This document shows, one piece after another, positions 1 through 8,494 of a stretch of DNA of 35,519 nucleotides (position 1 is the first letter of the stretch; each line of letters starts with the position of its first letter). The position numbers and the translations under genes are program-made. Where the stretch lies: the NCBI RefSeq assembly GCF_022346185.1, contig NZ_JAKRMS010000027.1, positions 1 through 35,519 of the forward strand. Reading direction: 5' to 3'. The stretch is from Cellulomonas sp. ACRRI. Its GTDB lineage: Bacteria; Actinomycetota; Actinomycetes; Actinomycetales; Cellulomonadaceae. A model generated the notes under the pieces. The model searched no databases and was not told the DNA's origin. It saw nothing but the letters and a program-made list of their open reading frames with translations.

Positions 1-28
1 GGGGCCGCCCTCGTGAAGGAGCACCGGG

Positions 29-1018
29 ATGTCACGGACCACCGCTGAACCCACCCCTGTCCCCGCCGCACCCGCCGCCGGGCTCGTCCCGCCCGACCCC
101 GACGACCGCGGCTCCGCGCTGCACGCCCGGCAGGCCATGCGCCGCCTGCACCGCACCGAGCACCGCTGGGCCGCCGCGTTCGTCGCCGCGCCGGTGATCG
201 GCTTCCTCGTCTTCACGCTGTACCCGCTGGGCTACGCGCTGTACGCGTCCCTGACCCGGTGGAACGGCCTGACGGCACCGCAGTTCATCGGCCTCGACAA
301 CTACGTGGCCCTGCTCGGCGACGAGTACTTCCGCAAGACCCTGTGGAACACCGCGTTCTACATGATCGGCATCCCGATCGGCCTGGTGCTGGCGCTGCTG
401 CTCGCGATCGCCCTGAACCGCAAGATCCCCGGGCAGACCGCGTTCCGCACCATCTACTACGTGCCGGTCATCTCGTCGCTGGCGGCCATCGCGATCGTCT
501 GGCAGTTCGCCTACAACGGCGACTTCGGCCTGGTGAACCAGGTGCTGTCCTGGTTCGGGATCGACGGCCCCGACTGGCTGCAGAACACCGCCACGGTGAA
601 GCCCGCGATCATCCTCATGGCCGTCTGGAAGGGCCTCGGGTACTCGATGCTGCTGTACCTGGCGGCCATCCAGTCCGTGCCGCGCTCGCTGTACGAGGCC
701 GCCTCGCTGGACGGCGCGAACGGCTACCACCGGTTCCGGTGGATCACGCTGCCGATGGTGCGCCCCGTGACGTTCTTCCTCGTCGTCACCAACGTGATCG
801 CGGGATCGCAGATCTTCACCGAGATCAACATCATGACGCCGACCGGCGGGCCCGAGTTCAGCTCCGCGTCGATCGTCTACTACATCGTCCGCAAGGCGTT
901 CAAGTACCAGCAGATGGGCTACGCCACGGCGATGGCCGTCGTGCTCGGGCTGATCGTCCTCGTCGTCACCCTCATCCAGTTCCGCCTCAACCGGCGCAAC
1001 GCGTTCAGCATCGACTGA
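29..1018 (+). CDS. Carbohydrate ABC transporter permease, MalF type (CUT1)
   Basis: This is one of two membrane subunits of a CUT1 sugar importer in the cytoplasmic membrane. The 329-aa protein has a cytoplasmic N-terminus of about 45 residues, then about six membrane spans starting near residue 48. The EAA loop that docks the ATPase is visible as EAASLDGANGYHRF near residue 230. The ATG at 29 is supported by AAGGAG at 16-21. A stop codon at 14-16 just before that site probably ends an upstream gene outside the window, in most such operons the solute-binding protein. The second permease follows after 17 bases, then a GH43 enzyme, which suggests arabino-oligosaccharides as substrate. That substrate is inferred from context. 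No ATPase gene is present, so one would have to be shared. Confidence 0.93.
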   Translation: MSRTTAEPTPVPAAPAAGLVPPDPDDRGSALHARQAMRRLHRTEHRWAAAFVAAPVIGFLVFTLYPLGYALYASLTRWNGLTAPQFIGLDNYVALLGDEYFRKTLWNTAFYMIGIPIGLVLALLLAIALNRKIPGQTAFRTIYYVPVISSLAAIAIVWQFAYNGDFGLVNQVLSWFGIDGPDWLQNTATVKPAIILMAVWKGLGYSMLLYLAAIQSVPRSLYEAASLDGANGYHRFRWITLPMVRPVTFFLVVTNVIAGSQIFTEINIMTPTGGPEFSSASIVYYIVRKAFKYQQMGYATAMAVVLGLIVLVVTLIQFRLNRRNAFSID

Positions 1019-1035
1019 AGGGGCTCCGAGCACAC

Positions 1036-1896
1036 ATGAGTCGCAAGACGCCGATGGGCACCACCGCGCAGAACCGCGTGGTCAACACGATCCTGTTCGT
1101 CGTGCTCGCGCTGGGCGCGGTCGTGATGATCGCGCCGCTGCTGTGGATGGCCACCACCGCCCTCAAGACCAAGGCCGAGGTGTTCGCGCTGCCGCCGGTC
1201 TGGATCCCGGAGTCCCCGCAGTGGGACACGTTCGTGCGGATGTGGACCGAGGCACCGATCCTGTCCGGCTTCAAGAACAGCATCATCGTCGCGGGCACCG
1301 TGACGGTCGTCGGGTCGATCACCTCGTCGCTCGCCGCGTTCGCGCTGGCGAAGATGCGGCTGCCGTTCAAGAACGCGATCTTCCTCGGCCTGCTCACCGG
1401 GCTGATGATCCCGTTCCCGACCCTGATGATCCCGCAGTTCGTGATGTTCTCGAAGATCGGCTGGGTCGACACCCTGCTGCCGCTGATCGTGCCGCTGCTG
1501 TTCGGCAACATCGTGATGATCTTCTTCCTGCGGCAGTACCTGTCGAGCGTGCCGGACTCGATGGTCGAGGCCGCGAAGATCGACGGCGCGTCCTACCTGC
1601 AGGTGTTCCGGAAGATGATCTTCCCGCTCATCCGCCCGGCCATCGCGGCGCAGTTCATCCTCTGGTTCATGACGATCTGGAACGACTACCTCGCGCCGAT
1701 CCTCTACCTGAACACCGAGTCGAAGCAGACGCTGCAGGTGGTCATCGCCAACCTGAACGTCGAGTACGCCACCCAGCGGGACTACCCGCTGATCATGGCG
1801 GCGTCGTTCGTGGCGCTGCTGCCGATCCTCGTCGTCTTCCTGATCTTCCAGCGGCAGATCATCGAGTCGGTGGCGCTGACGGGGGCCAAGGGATGA
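1036..1896 (+). CDS. Carbohydrate ABC transporter permease, MalG type (CUT1)
   Basis: This is the second permease of the CUT1 importer, 286 aa. It has a first membrane span near residues 16-36, further spans typical of MalG proteins, and the EAA loop EAAKIDGASYLQVFRK near residue 176 for contact with the ATPase. The C-terminus ends in the usual FQRQIIESVALTGAKG pattern. The longer reading frame running in from 259 is only frame read-through under the first permease; the family length and the spacing after that gene support the ATG at 1036. Its stop overlaps the start of the GH43 gene by four bases (ATGA at 1893-1896), so the two are translationally coupled. The substrate is inferred to be arabinan-derived oligosaccharide. 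Confidence 0.93.
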   Translation: MSRKTPMGTTAQNRVVNTILFVVLALGAVVMIAPLLWMATTALKTKAEVFALPPVWIPESPQWDTFVRMWTEAPILSGFKNSIIVAGTVTVVGSITSSLAAFALAKMRLPFKNAIFLGLLTGLMIPFPTLMIPQFVMFSKIGWVDTLLPLIVPLLFGNIVMIFFLRQYLSSVPDSMVEAAKIDGASYLQVFRKMIFPLIRPAIAAQFILWFMTIWNDYLAPILYLNTESKQTLQVVIANLNVEYATQRDYPLIMAASFVALLPILVVFLIFQRQIIESVALTGAKG

Positions 1897-3272
1897 CGCT
1901 CGCCGAGCCGGCCGCGGCGGCGGGCGCCGCGCTCGACGCGGCCGCGGCGTGGGGCGGGCGGCACGCGCACGACCCGACCGCGGTGCGCGACGACGACGGC
2001 ACCTACTGGCTGTTCTCCACCGACGCGTCCGGCGACGGACCGCTGCCCCGCGCGGGGGTCCAGGTGCGCCGGTCCGAGGACCTCGTGACGTGGACCTTCC
2101 AGGGCTGGGCGCTGGACGGCGTGCCCGCGGACGCGGCCGCCTGGTCGGGCGCCGAGGGGCTGTGGGCGCCCGACGTCGTGCGGGTGCCGGACACCGTCGC
2201 GGTGCCGGACGCCGAGCGGTGGCGGATGTACTACTCGGCGTCGACCTTCGGCTCGCGCACCTCCGCGATCGGGCTCGCGACGGCCCCGCACCCCGCCGGT
2301 CCCTGGACGGACCGCGGGCTCGTCGTCACCAGCAGGCACGACGTCGACGGGCCGAACGCGATCGACGCGAACGCCGTGGTCGACGCCGACGGGCGGCACT
2401 GGCTGGTCTACGGGTCGTTCTTCGGCGGCATCCACGCCCTCGGGATCGACCCGGCGACGGGCTTCGTGCTCGGCTCGGGCGGGCGCCCGCGACCCGGCCC
2501 GGGACTGCTGCTCGCGCGACGGCCGCACGCGGTCGAGGCCGCGGTCGAGGGGGCGTTCGTGCTGCCCCGGCCGGGCGGCGGGTACGCGCTGCTCACGTCG
2601 TTCGACTCGCTGTTCGGCACCTACCACCTCCGCGTCGTCGCCGGGCCGTCGGTCACCGGGCCGTACGCGGACGTCCGCGGGCGGTCCGCGACCGACCTGG
2701 CGGCCGACCCCGCGGGCAGCACCGTGCTGGCCGGGCACCGGCTGGCGGGCGGCCGCGGCTGGCTGGCCCCCGGCCACGCGTCCGTGCTGACCGAGCCGCT
2801 GCCCGGCGGCGGCACGCGGCAGCTGCTCGTGCACCACGTGCGGGACGCCGACGACCCCACCCGGCACGAGGTGCAGGTCCGGCGGCTCGCCTGGACCGCC
2901 GGCGGGTGGCCGCTGGTCTCCCCGCAGCCGTGGGCCGGACCGGGCCGGGAGCTGGACGACGAGGCGGCGTGGCCGGCCTCGGTCGCCGAGCTCGCCGGGA
3001 CGTGGGAGGTCGTGACCTTCGCGCGCGGGGACGCGTTCGCCGCGTCGGCGCTGCGGGCGGTGGACGCGGACGGGCCGCCCGGGGCCGTCGCGCTGGGGCG
3101 GGGCCGGTTCACGTGGGACGGCGCCGGGCCGTCGGCGCGTGCGGGCGCCGTCGAGGCGGTGGTGTTCCCGGCGTGGGACGCGGTGCGCGGTCGGGCGACG
3201 CTCGCCGGCGCGGCGCTGGACACCGGCACCGGGGTCGTCACGGTCGCGACGCTCGTGGGGCCGGCGCGGTGA
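1893..3272 (+). CDS. GH43 arabinanase / alpha-L-arabinofuranosidase-like hydrolase, cytoplasmic
   Basis: The 459-aa protein is a glycoside hydrolase family 43 five-bladed propeller enzyme that should cleave alpha-linked arabinose chains. The family's catalytic signature is visible: Asp27 in HDPT (general base), Asp158 in NAIDAN (pKa-tuning residue) and Glu219 in VEGAF (general acid). WAPDVV near residue 91 and APGHAS in the second half also fit the family. The pattern around NAID and LVYGSFFGGI most resembles endo-1,5-alpha-L-arabinanases, but exo activity cannot be excluded. There is no signal peptide, so the enzyme should act inside the cell on oligosaccharides brought in by the adjacent permeases. 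It overlaps its neighbours on both sides by four bases. The residues after about 390 resemble no catalytic part and may be a small accessory domain. Confidence 0.88.
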   Translation: MTLAEPAAAAGAALDAAAAWGGRHAHDPTAVRDDDGTYWLFSTDASGDGPLPRAGVQVRRSEDLVTWTFQGWALDGVPADAAAWSGAEGLWAPDVVRVPDTVAVPDAERWRMYYSASTFGSRTSAIGLATAPHPAGPWTDRGLVVTSRHDVDGPNAIDANAVVDADGRHWLVYGSFFGGIHALGIDPATGFVLGSGGRPRPGPGLLLARRPHAVEAAVEGAFVLPRPGGGYALLTSFDSLFGTYHLRVVAGPSVTGPYADVRGRSATDLAADPAGSTVLAGHRLAGGRGWLAPGHASVLTEPLPGGGTRQLLVHHVRDADDPTRHEVQVRRLAWTAGGWPLVSPQPWAGPGRELDDEAAWPASVAELAGTWEVVTFARGDAFAASALRAVDADGPPGAVALGRGRFTWDGAGPSARAGAVEAVVFPAWDAVRGRATLAGAALDTGTGVVTVATLVGPAR

Positions 3273-3343
3273 GCGCGGGTCCCGTGAGCGCGGGCCCCGT
3301 GGGCGCAGGCCCCGTGGGCGCGGGCCCGGTGGGCGTCGGCGCG
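3269..3343 (+). repeat. 15-bp tandem repeat at the start of the DUF624 gene
   Basis: About five copies of a 15-base unit of the form GTGRGCGCRGGYCCC run from the GTG start codon. Each encodes one VSAGP or VGAGP pentapeptide. The phase equals five codons, so copy-number change keeps the frame. Every unit begins with GTG, so several units could serve as a start codon. Confidence 0.8.
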
Positions 3344-4018
3344 GAGGCCCGGCGGCGGGTGCTCGTGCACGAGGGCGGCGAGGACGTCGGCGGCTGGGCC
3401 GGTGCGGTCATGCGCTGGCTGCGCGCCGCCGCCCGGCTGGTGGCGGTGAACGTCCTCGCCGTGCTCGGCACCCTGCTCGGCGGGGTCGTGCTGGGCGTGC
3501 TGCCCGCGCTCGCCGCGGCGGCGACGGTGCTCGGCGCCGTCGCCGCGGGCCAGCCGCCCGAGTCGGTCGGGCGCGCGTTCTGGGCGGAGTACCGGGCCGG
3601 CTTCCGGCGGGCGAACCGGCTCGGCTGGCCGCTGCTGGTGGTCGGCGCGCTGCTCGCCGCGGACGCGCTCGCGCTGCCGGTCCTCGCGTCCGCGACCGGG
3701 TCGACCGGCCCGGCCGCCGTCGCCGCGGCGGGGCTGCTGGCGCTCGGGGCGGGCCTGCTCGTCGTCGGCGCGTGGTTCCTCGCGGTGCTGCGCCGGTACG
3801 ACGAGCCGTTCGGCCGCACCTGGCGGTTCCTGCTGCTGGCGCCACCGGCGTCACCCGGGACCGCCCTGGCGGTGCTGGTGACGGTGGGCGCGCTGACGTT
3901 CGCGGGCTGGCACCTCACCGTGCTCGTCCCGCTGCTCGGGGTGTCCGGCGCCGTGCTGCTCACCGGCGTGCTGGTCGACCGGCGCCTGGACGCGATCGAC
4001 GCGACGACGGGGGCCTGA
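3269..4018 (+). CDS. DUF624 (YesL-like) membrane protein
   Basis: This 249-aa integral membrane protein resembles the DUF624/YesL family. A tryptophan and MRW near residues 42-50 are followed by a hydrophobic segment ending in GVLPALAAA, then the charged FWAEYRAGFRRAN element, then about three more hydrophobic spans. Family members commonly sit in operons with CUT1 sugar transporters and polysaccharide-degrading enzymes; their exact role is not established. The GTG start at 3269 overlaps the GH43 stop (GTGA). The first 25 residues are a repeated AGPVG-type sequence, and the N-terminal extension of about 47 residues is longer than usual. An internal ATG at 3410 would cut into the conserved first segment, so it is less likely. 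Confidence 0.8.
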   Translation: MSAGPVSAGPVGAGPVGAGPVGVGAEARRRVLVHEGGEDVGGWAGAVMRWLRAAARLVAVNVLAVLGTLLGGVVLGVLPALAAAATVLGAVAAGQPPESVGRAFWAEYRAGFRRANRLGWPLLVVGALLAADALALPVLASATGSTGPAAVAAAGLLALGAGLLVVGAWFLAVLRRYDEPFGRTWRFLLLAPPASPGTALAVLVTVGALTFAGWHLTVLVPLLGVSGAVLLTGVLVDRRLDAIDATTGA

Positions 4019-4039
4019 CCCCGGGGGAGCCCACCCGCT

Positions 4040-4096
4040 CGAGTGGAAGGTCTGGCCGGACACGCCCGGGGTGTGTCCGGCCAGACCTTCCACTCG
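4040..4096. repeat. Long perfect palindrome, copy 1 (probable terminator and repeat-family member)
   Basis: Two perfect 24-base inverted arms (4040-4063 and 4073-4096) surround a 9-base loop. The arms contain GGAAGGTCTGGCCGGACAC. The same arms recur at 12231-12287. It lies 21 bases after the DUF624 stop and can terminate that operon. There is no clear U-tract, as is common in high-GC actinomycetes. Confidence 0.9.
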
Positions 4097-4161
4097 ACGC
4101 CGGGGGCCGACGCCGCGACCGGTCGACGGGCGGGGTGCGGCGCGGTCGGCGAGCATGAGGC

Positions 4162-5469
4162 GTGCCCTCCGACCTGCACGCCAGCACCCCCGCGACCCCC
4201 GCGACGCCCACCGCGCCGGGGTCCCCGCCCGCCCGCGGGCGGTGGCTCGTCGCCACGACCGAGTACGCCGGGCTCACCCCGTACACCGGCGGCATCGGGC
4301 GGCACTACGCCTCCCTGCTCCCCGCGCTGGTGCGCCAGGGCGCGGCGGTCGACCTGCTCGTCCTGGCAGGCGGCGACCTGCTGTCGGACGCCGACCTCGG
4401 CGGGGTCCGGCTGGTCGGTCACGTCCGCCCGCCGCGCGCCCGGGTCCCCGCGCTGCTCGCCCGCGCCGCCGCCGTCCGGCGGGCGTACCGGGCCGGCGCC
4501 CACGACCGGGTGTTCCTCCCCGAGTGGGCCGCGCTCGGGGTGGCCCTGCCCGCCGGTGCCCCGCTGCTGACGAACCTGGCGACGAGCACCCGGCTGGCGA
4601 ACGAGGTCGCCGGCTTCACGCCCCGGTCGTTCGGCGTGCGCGGCGGGGCGGTGGTGGCGGTGCAGAGCCGGCTCGAGGACCGGCAGGTGCGACGGTCGGC
4701 GGGGCTGGTGCCGATCTCCGGGGCGATGCAGCGGTGGACCGAGCGCGCGTTCCCGGTGCTGCCGCCCGCCCGGGTCGTGCGCAACTGCATCGACGTGGAC
4801 CACGTGCGCCGCGCCGCCGGGTCGGCCGGGCTCCCCGCGGGCTGGCCCGACGACGGCGCGCCGGTGGTGCTGTTCCTCGGGCGGCTGGAGCGGCGCAAGG
4901 GGGTCACGGACGCGTTCGCGGCGTTCGCGGAGGTCGCCCGCCGGCACCCCACGGCGCGGCTGGTGCTCGCCGGGGCGAGCGGCGACCGCCGGTTCGAGCC
5001 CGACCGGCCCGCCCTGCTCCGCCTGCTGCCCCCGGAGGCGCGGGACCGGGTCACCTGGCTCGGGCACGTGGACGACGACACCCTGTACCGGGCCGTCCGC
5101 GAGGCGGCCGTGACGACCTGCCCGTCCCGGTGGGAGGGGTTCGGCAACGCCGCGCTGGAGGCGAAGGCGCTCGGCGGCGCGGTCGTCGTCACCACCGGCA
5201 GCGGCTACGACGACTTCTGCACCGACGGCGACGACAGCCTGATGGTGCCGCCCGCCGACCCGGCGGCGCTGGCCGAGGCGGTGCTGCGACTGCTGGACGA
5301 CCCCGTGCTCGCGGCGACGCTCGGCGCCCGCGCGGCGGCGGGCGCGGGGCGGTGGACGGCGGACCCGGTGGCGGCCGACCTGCTGGACGCGGCGGACGCC
5401 CTCCTGGGCCCGCCCGGCGCCGGCGCCGCCCGCGCCGCCGGGCGCACCGCCGGGCGCACCGCCGAGTGA
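4162..5469 (+). CDS. GT4-family glycosyltransferase
   Basis: This 435-aa soluble protein has the GT-B fold signature of GT4 retaining glycosyltransferases. The N-terminal Rossmann half carries a glycine-rich acceptor loop (TPYTGGIGRHY near residue 40). The C-terminal half begins with VLFLGRLERRKGV near residue 238. The EX7E nucleotide-sugar motif is in SRWEGFGNAALE near residue 320. No signal peptide or membrane span is seen. The GTG start at 4162 gives the usual family length, with a low-complexity Ala/Thr/Pro N-terminus of about 25 residues. It stands alone on the plus strand between two palindromes and begins a block of seven glycosyltransferases. Donor sugar and acceptor are unknown. Confidence 0.88.
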   Translation: MPSDLHASTPATPATPTAPGSPPARGRWLVATTEYAGLTPYTGGIGRHYASLLPALVRQGAAVDLLVLAGGDLLSDADLGGVRLVGHVRPPRARVPALLARAAAVRRAYRAGAHDRVFLPEWAALGVALPAGAPLLTNLATSTRLANEVAGFTPRSFGVRGGAVVAVQSRLEDRQVRRSAGLVPISGAMQRWTERAFPVLPPARVVRNCIDVDHVRRAAGSAGLPAGWPDDGAPVVLFLGRLERRKGVTDAFAAFAEVARRHPTARLVLAGASGDRRFEPDRPALLRLLPPEARDRVTWLGHVDDDTLYRAVREAAVTTCPSRWEGFGNAALEAKALGGAVVVTTGSGYDDFCTDGDDSLMVPPADPAALAEAVLRLLDDPVLAATLGARAAAGAGRWTADPVAADLLDAADALLGPPGAGAARAAGRTAGRTAE

Positions 5470-5470
5470 G

Positions 5471-5523
5471 CAGTCGACACGTCGAGCGTGCAACCCGCGG
5501 ATGCACGCTCGACGTGTCGGCTG
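5471..5523. terminator. Palindrome between converging glycosyltransferase genes
   Basis: 22-base arms at 5471-5492 and 5502-5523, with one mismatch, flank a 9-base loop. It starts one base after the GT4 stop and lies 33 bases beyond the stop of the opposing gene, so it fits a bidirectional terminator. The core GACACGTCGAGCG recurs with one change in the palindrome at 19575-19647. Confidence 0.75.
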
Positions 5524-5556
5524 CCCGGTCGGCGCGCCCGCCGCGGCGGGGGTGGC

Positions 5557-6363
5557 TCAGGCGCGGTGCCAGGCCGTCCCGTCCCAGCGCACGGCGCCCG
5601 CCTCCGCGAACGCCCGCAGCCAGCCCTCCATCGGCCACCGCCCCCACCGCCGCGCGAACCGCGCCCCGTTGCGCAGCACGTCGTCGAGGTGCTGCCAGGG
5701 CGGGCTGCTCGTCGGGTGGTGCTGGTGGTACGCGTGCGCCCCGCCGACCCACGCGAGCGGCACCCCGGCGTGCCGCAGGGCGTACCCGAAGTCGGTGTCC
5801 TCGCCGCCGTAGCCCTCGTAGGCCTCGTCGAACCGGGGCCCGTCCGCCCAGCGGCGCGCGGTCAGGGCGAACGACAGCGACCAGAACAGGTCGTACTCGT
5901 CGTCGCCCGCGATCTGCACGACGCCGTCCGGGGGCGCGGGCCGCGCCGGGTGCGGGCGGGTGGCGGCCGCGAGCGCCGCCGGGTCGTCGACCGCCGCGCC
6001 GGGCGGGAGGTAGGTGACCGGACCGCACAGCACGGCCGCGGGGTGCGCGGCCGCGGCCGCGGCGTACCGGTCGAGCAGGCCGCGGCCCGGCACGCAGTCG
6101 GCGTCGAGCAGCACCAGGAGGTCGGCCCCGAGCGCCACCGCCCGGTCGGCGCCCGCGTTCCGCGCCGCCGCCAGCCGCAGCCCGTGCGGGCCGGGCGGCA
6201 CCCGGAGCACCTCGTCGGCGTCGAGCGCCGGTGGCTCGTCGCCGCCGACCCAGACGACCACGGCCAGCGTCGCCGGGTCGCGCCGGACCGCCGCGAGCTG
6301 CCGCCGCAGGTGGCCGACCCGGGGCTCGGAGCAGAGCGTCACGACGGCGCGCCCGCCCGTCAC
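5557..6363 (-). CDS. GT2 glycosyltransferase with a GT7-type C-terminal motif
   Basis: This is a 268-aa soluble GT-A enzyme. The donor-binding region shows AAARNAGADRA, then the metal-binding LLDADC near residue 92. The C-terminal part has GYGGEDTDFGYAL, the GGED acceptor or catalytic motif found in the galactosyltransferase (GT7) C-terminal domain and in many bacterial GT2 enzymes. That pattern suggests transfer to a sugar acceptor, but the specificity cannot be read from sequence. The GTG start at 6363 overlaps the upstream stop by four bases. It is the last gene of a four-gene minus-strand operon in which every junction is a GTGA overlap. There is no membrane segment. Confidence 0.85.
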   Translation of the reverse strand: MTGGRAVVTLCSEPRVGHLRRQLAAVRRDPATLAVVVWVGGDEPPALDADEVLRVPPGPHGLRLAAARNAGADRAVALGADLLVLLDADCVPGRGLLDRYAAAAAAHPAAVLCGPVTYLPPGAAVDDPAALAAATRPHPARPAPPDGVVQIAGDDEYDLFWSLSFALTARRWADGPRFDEAYEGYGGEDTDFGYALRHAGVPLAWVGGAHAYHQHHPTSSPPWQHLDDVLRNGARFARRWGRWPMEGWLRAFAEAGAVRWDGTAWHRA

Positions 6364-7379
6364 GACCGGCCCCCGCGCCGCGCGACGTCCACGATCGCAT
6401 CGGCCGCCCGCGCCGCCGCCCCCGCGGTGCCCCAGACCGACCAGTCGGGCTCCAGCGCCTCCGCCCGGTCCAGGACCTCGGGCCACCGGTCCGGCTCCGG
6501 CCACACGGGCTCGACGACGGCCAGCCCGGCCCGGCCGAGCGCGCGGGCGGTGACGGCCTGCTCGTCGAACGGCCGGTCCTGCGGCACGACCACGGCCCGG
6601 GCCCCGGCGACGGCGAGGTCGGCCACGGAGTTCTGCCCGGCGAACGACACCACGGTCTGCGCGGCGGTCAGCTCGCGCCAGGGGTCGTCCGACCACGCCG
6701 CGCCCGCACCGAGCGCGGTCCACCGCCGTCCGGGGGTCGCGCGCGCCGCGGCGTCGACGTGCTCCGCGGTGACCCCCGAGCCGCCGCGACCGCCGAGCAC
6801 CAGCACTCCCTCGCGGGCCGCGCCCGGCGTCTCCCGCCCGTCGAACCGGCTGATCCCGCCCGTGAACACCACCCGGTCCCGCACCGGCTCCAGGTGCGCG
6901 GCGGGCAGGACGTCGGCGGGCCACGGGGCCAGCACCCGGGCGGCGGCGCGCAGGCCGAGCGCGTGCGGCCCGTCGTCCCGCAGCCCCGGCTGCGCCACGA
7001 GCACCGGCGGGACGCCGAGCAGCCGTGCGAACACGGTGACCTCGACCGACACGTCGACGACGATCGTCGCGGCGGCCCGGGCGTCCAGCTCGCGGGCGAT
7101 CCGCGCGAGCCGGCCGCGGTGGCCCGGGTGCAGCAGCGGGGCCCAGTGCAGCAGGCCGCCGGCGGCGGGGTCGGCGGCGGCGGGCGGGCGGCCGGACGGG
7201 TCGGGGTCGTCGTCGCGGTCGAGCCGCACCCAGTCGACGTGCGCGGGGAGGCCGGCGGGCTCCGGCAGCGTGCTCAGCGCGACGACGTCCGCGTCCAGGT
7301 GCGGGGCCACGGCGCGCAGCCGGCCGAGGTGCCCCGACCCGTGGTGGTGCACGTACCAGGCGACCGTCGGCCGGCTCAC
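6360..7379 (-). CDS. GT28/MurG-like glycosyltransferase
   Basis: This 339-aa GT-B protein has the HGSGHLGR glycine loop near residue 12, typical of the N-terminal half of MurG and related GT28 enzymes. The C-terminal half carries VLVLGGRGGSG near residue 195 and a donor-site segment, SFAGQNSVADLAVAGARAVV, which resembles the MurG donor loop. MurG itself belongs to the division cluster, so this is a paralogue with another acceptor, perhaps a lipid or polysaccharide intermediate. No membrane-association helix is obvious. It is coupled by GTGA overlaps to the GT4 gene before it and the GT2 gene after it, so the products probably act in stoichiometric amounts in one pathway. Confidence 0.82.
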   Translation of the reverse strand: MSRPTVAWYVHHHGSGHLGRLRAVAPHLDADVVALSTLPEPAGLPAHVDWVRLDRDDDPDPSGRPPAAADPAAGGLLHWAPLLHPGHRGRLARIARELDARAAATIVVDVSVEVTVFARLLGVPPVLVAQPGLRDDGPHALGLRAAARVLAPWPADVLPAAHLEPVRDRVVFTGGISRFDGRETPGAAREGVLVLGGRGGSGVTAEHVDAAARATPGRRWTALGAGAAWSDDPWRELTAAQTVVSFAGQNSVADLAVAGARAVVVPQDRPFDEQAVTARALGRAGLAVVEPVWPEPDRWPEVLDRAEALEPDWSVWGTAGAAARAADAIVDVARRGGRS

Positions 7380-8494
7380 GCGATCAGCTCCGCGCCGGTG
7401 GCGTGCTCGGCGACCAGCGCGCGGAACACCCGCTCGAGGGCGTCGACCCGCGCGTCCAGGCCGTAGTGCCGGCGCGCGGACGCGCGCACCCGGGCCCGGA
7501 ACCCCGGCTCCGCGGCCGCGCGCGCGGCCAGCCGGTCCGCGGCGGCCGCGAGCGCCGCCACGTCGCCGCGCGGGACGGCGGACATCCCGGTCGCGGTGCG
7601 TGCGATCTCCCGGATGCCGCCCGCGCCGAACGCCGCCACGGGCGTCCCGCACATCAGCGCCTCCGGGCCCACGAGGCCGAACGGCTCCTCCCAGGCGGGC
7701 GTCCCGAGGGCGCAGGCGCTGCGGCCGATCAGGTGGGCGAGCTCCGGCTGGTCCAGCAGACCGACGTACCGGACGCCGTCGCCGACGTGCGGCAGCACGT
7801 GCCGCTCGGCGTACTCGCGGTCCCCGATCCGGCCGGCGATCGTCAGCTCGCGGCCGAGCAGCCGCGCCGCCTCGATCGCCAGGTGCGGCGCCTTCTCCGG
7901 CACGAGCCGGCCGGACCAGACCAGACCGTCGCCGCCCGGGCCCGGCGGCCAGGCGGCCGCGTCGATGCCGTTGGGCAGCACCGTGGCGTCGACGACCGGG
8001 GCCCACTCGCGCCGGGTGTGCGCGCTGACCGCGAGGAACCGGGTGTGCCGGGCGTGCGCGGCCGCGTCGACCAGCTCCGGCTCCAGCGGCGTGTGCAGCG
8101 TGGACACCATCGGGACGCCGAGCGAGGCGGCCCGCCGCAGGGGCAGCCCGTGCAGGCAGTGGTTGGAGATGACGTCGTACCGCTCGGGCGCGCGGGCGAT
8201 CACGTCGAGCGCCCGGCCCAGCGCCGGCACGGACCGCTCCCGGTAGGCGTCCGGGTAGTGCGAGTCGGTGGCGCGGGCGCCCTCCGGCCACTCCAGGGTG
8301 GGGAGGGCGAACTCGGCGGGTCCGCCGTCGAGGAAGTCGGAGCCGCGGACGGCGATCAGCGACACCTCGTGCCCGCGGGCCCGGAGCGTGCGGACCTCGT
8401 TCCACACGGCCGACTCCAGGCCGCCCGCGTGCGGCTGCCGGATCGGGAAGCGGAGGGGCGCGACGACGACGACGCGCAGCGGCGACCCGGTCAC
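7376..8494 (-). CDS. GT4-family glycosyltransferase
   Basis: This is a 372-aa GT-B enzyme. The N-terminal half has RQPHAGGLESAVWNEV near residue 20 (glycine-rich acceptor loop) and a HTPLEP element. The C-terminal half has LVWSGRLVPEKAPHLAIEAA near residue 195 and the EX7E motif in WEEPFGLVGPEAL near residue 275. These are clear GT4 features, with retaining transfer from a nucleotide sugar expected. The GTG start at 8494 overlaps the upstream stop at 8491-8493. It is the second gene of the minus-strand glycosyltransferase operon. It has no signal peptide or transmembrane segment, and the acceptor is unknown. Confidence 0.88.
   Translation of the reverse strand: MTGSPLRVVVVAPLRFPIRQPHAGGLESAVWNEVRTLRARGHEVSLIAVRGSDFLDGGPAEFALPTLEWPEGARATDSHYPDAYRERSVPALGRALDVIARAPERYDVISNHCLHGLPLRRAASLGVPMVSTLHTPLEPELVDAAAHARHTRFLAVSAHTRREWAPVVDATVLPNGIDAAAWPPGPGGDGLVWSGRLVPEKAPHLAIEAARLLGRELTIAGRIGDREYAERHVLPHVGDGVRYVGLLDQPELAHLIGRSACALGTPAWEEPFGLVGPEALMCGTPVAAFGAGGIREIARTATGMSAVPRGDVAALAAAADRLAARAAAEPGFRARVRASARRHYGLDARVDALERVFRALVAEHATGAELIA

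Noticed and set aside
1..16. Possible end of an upstream solute-binding protein gene (stop at 14-16)
   Set aside because: Only four codons are visible, so the identity cannot be supported. It is mentioned only as context for the first permease.
3410..3412. Internal ATG as the start of the DUF624 gene
   Set aside because: It would remove the conserved Trp before MRW and break the overlap coupling. The GTG at 3269 fits the operon better, although the repeat makes the exact start uncertain.
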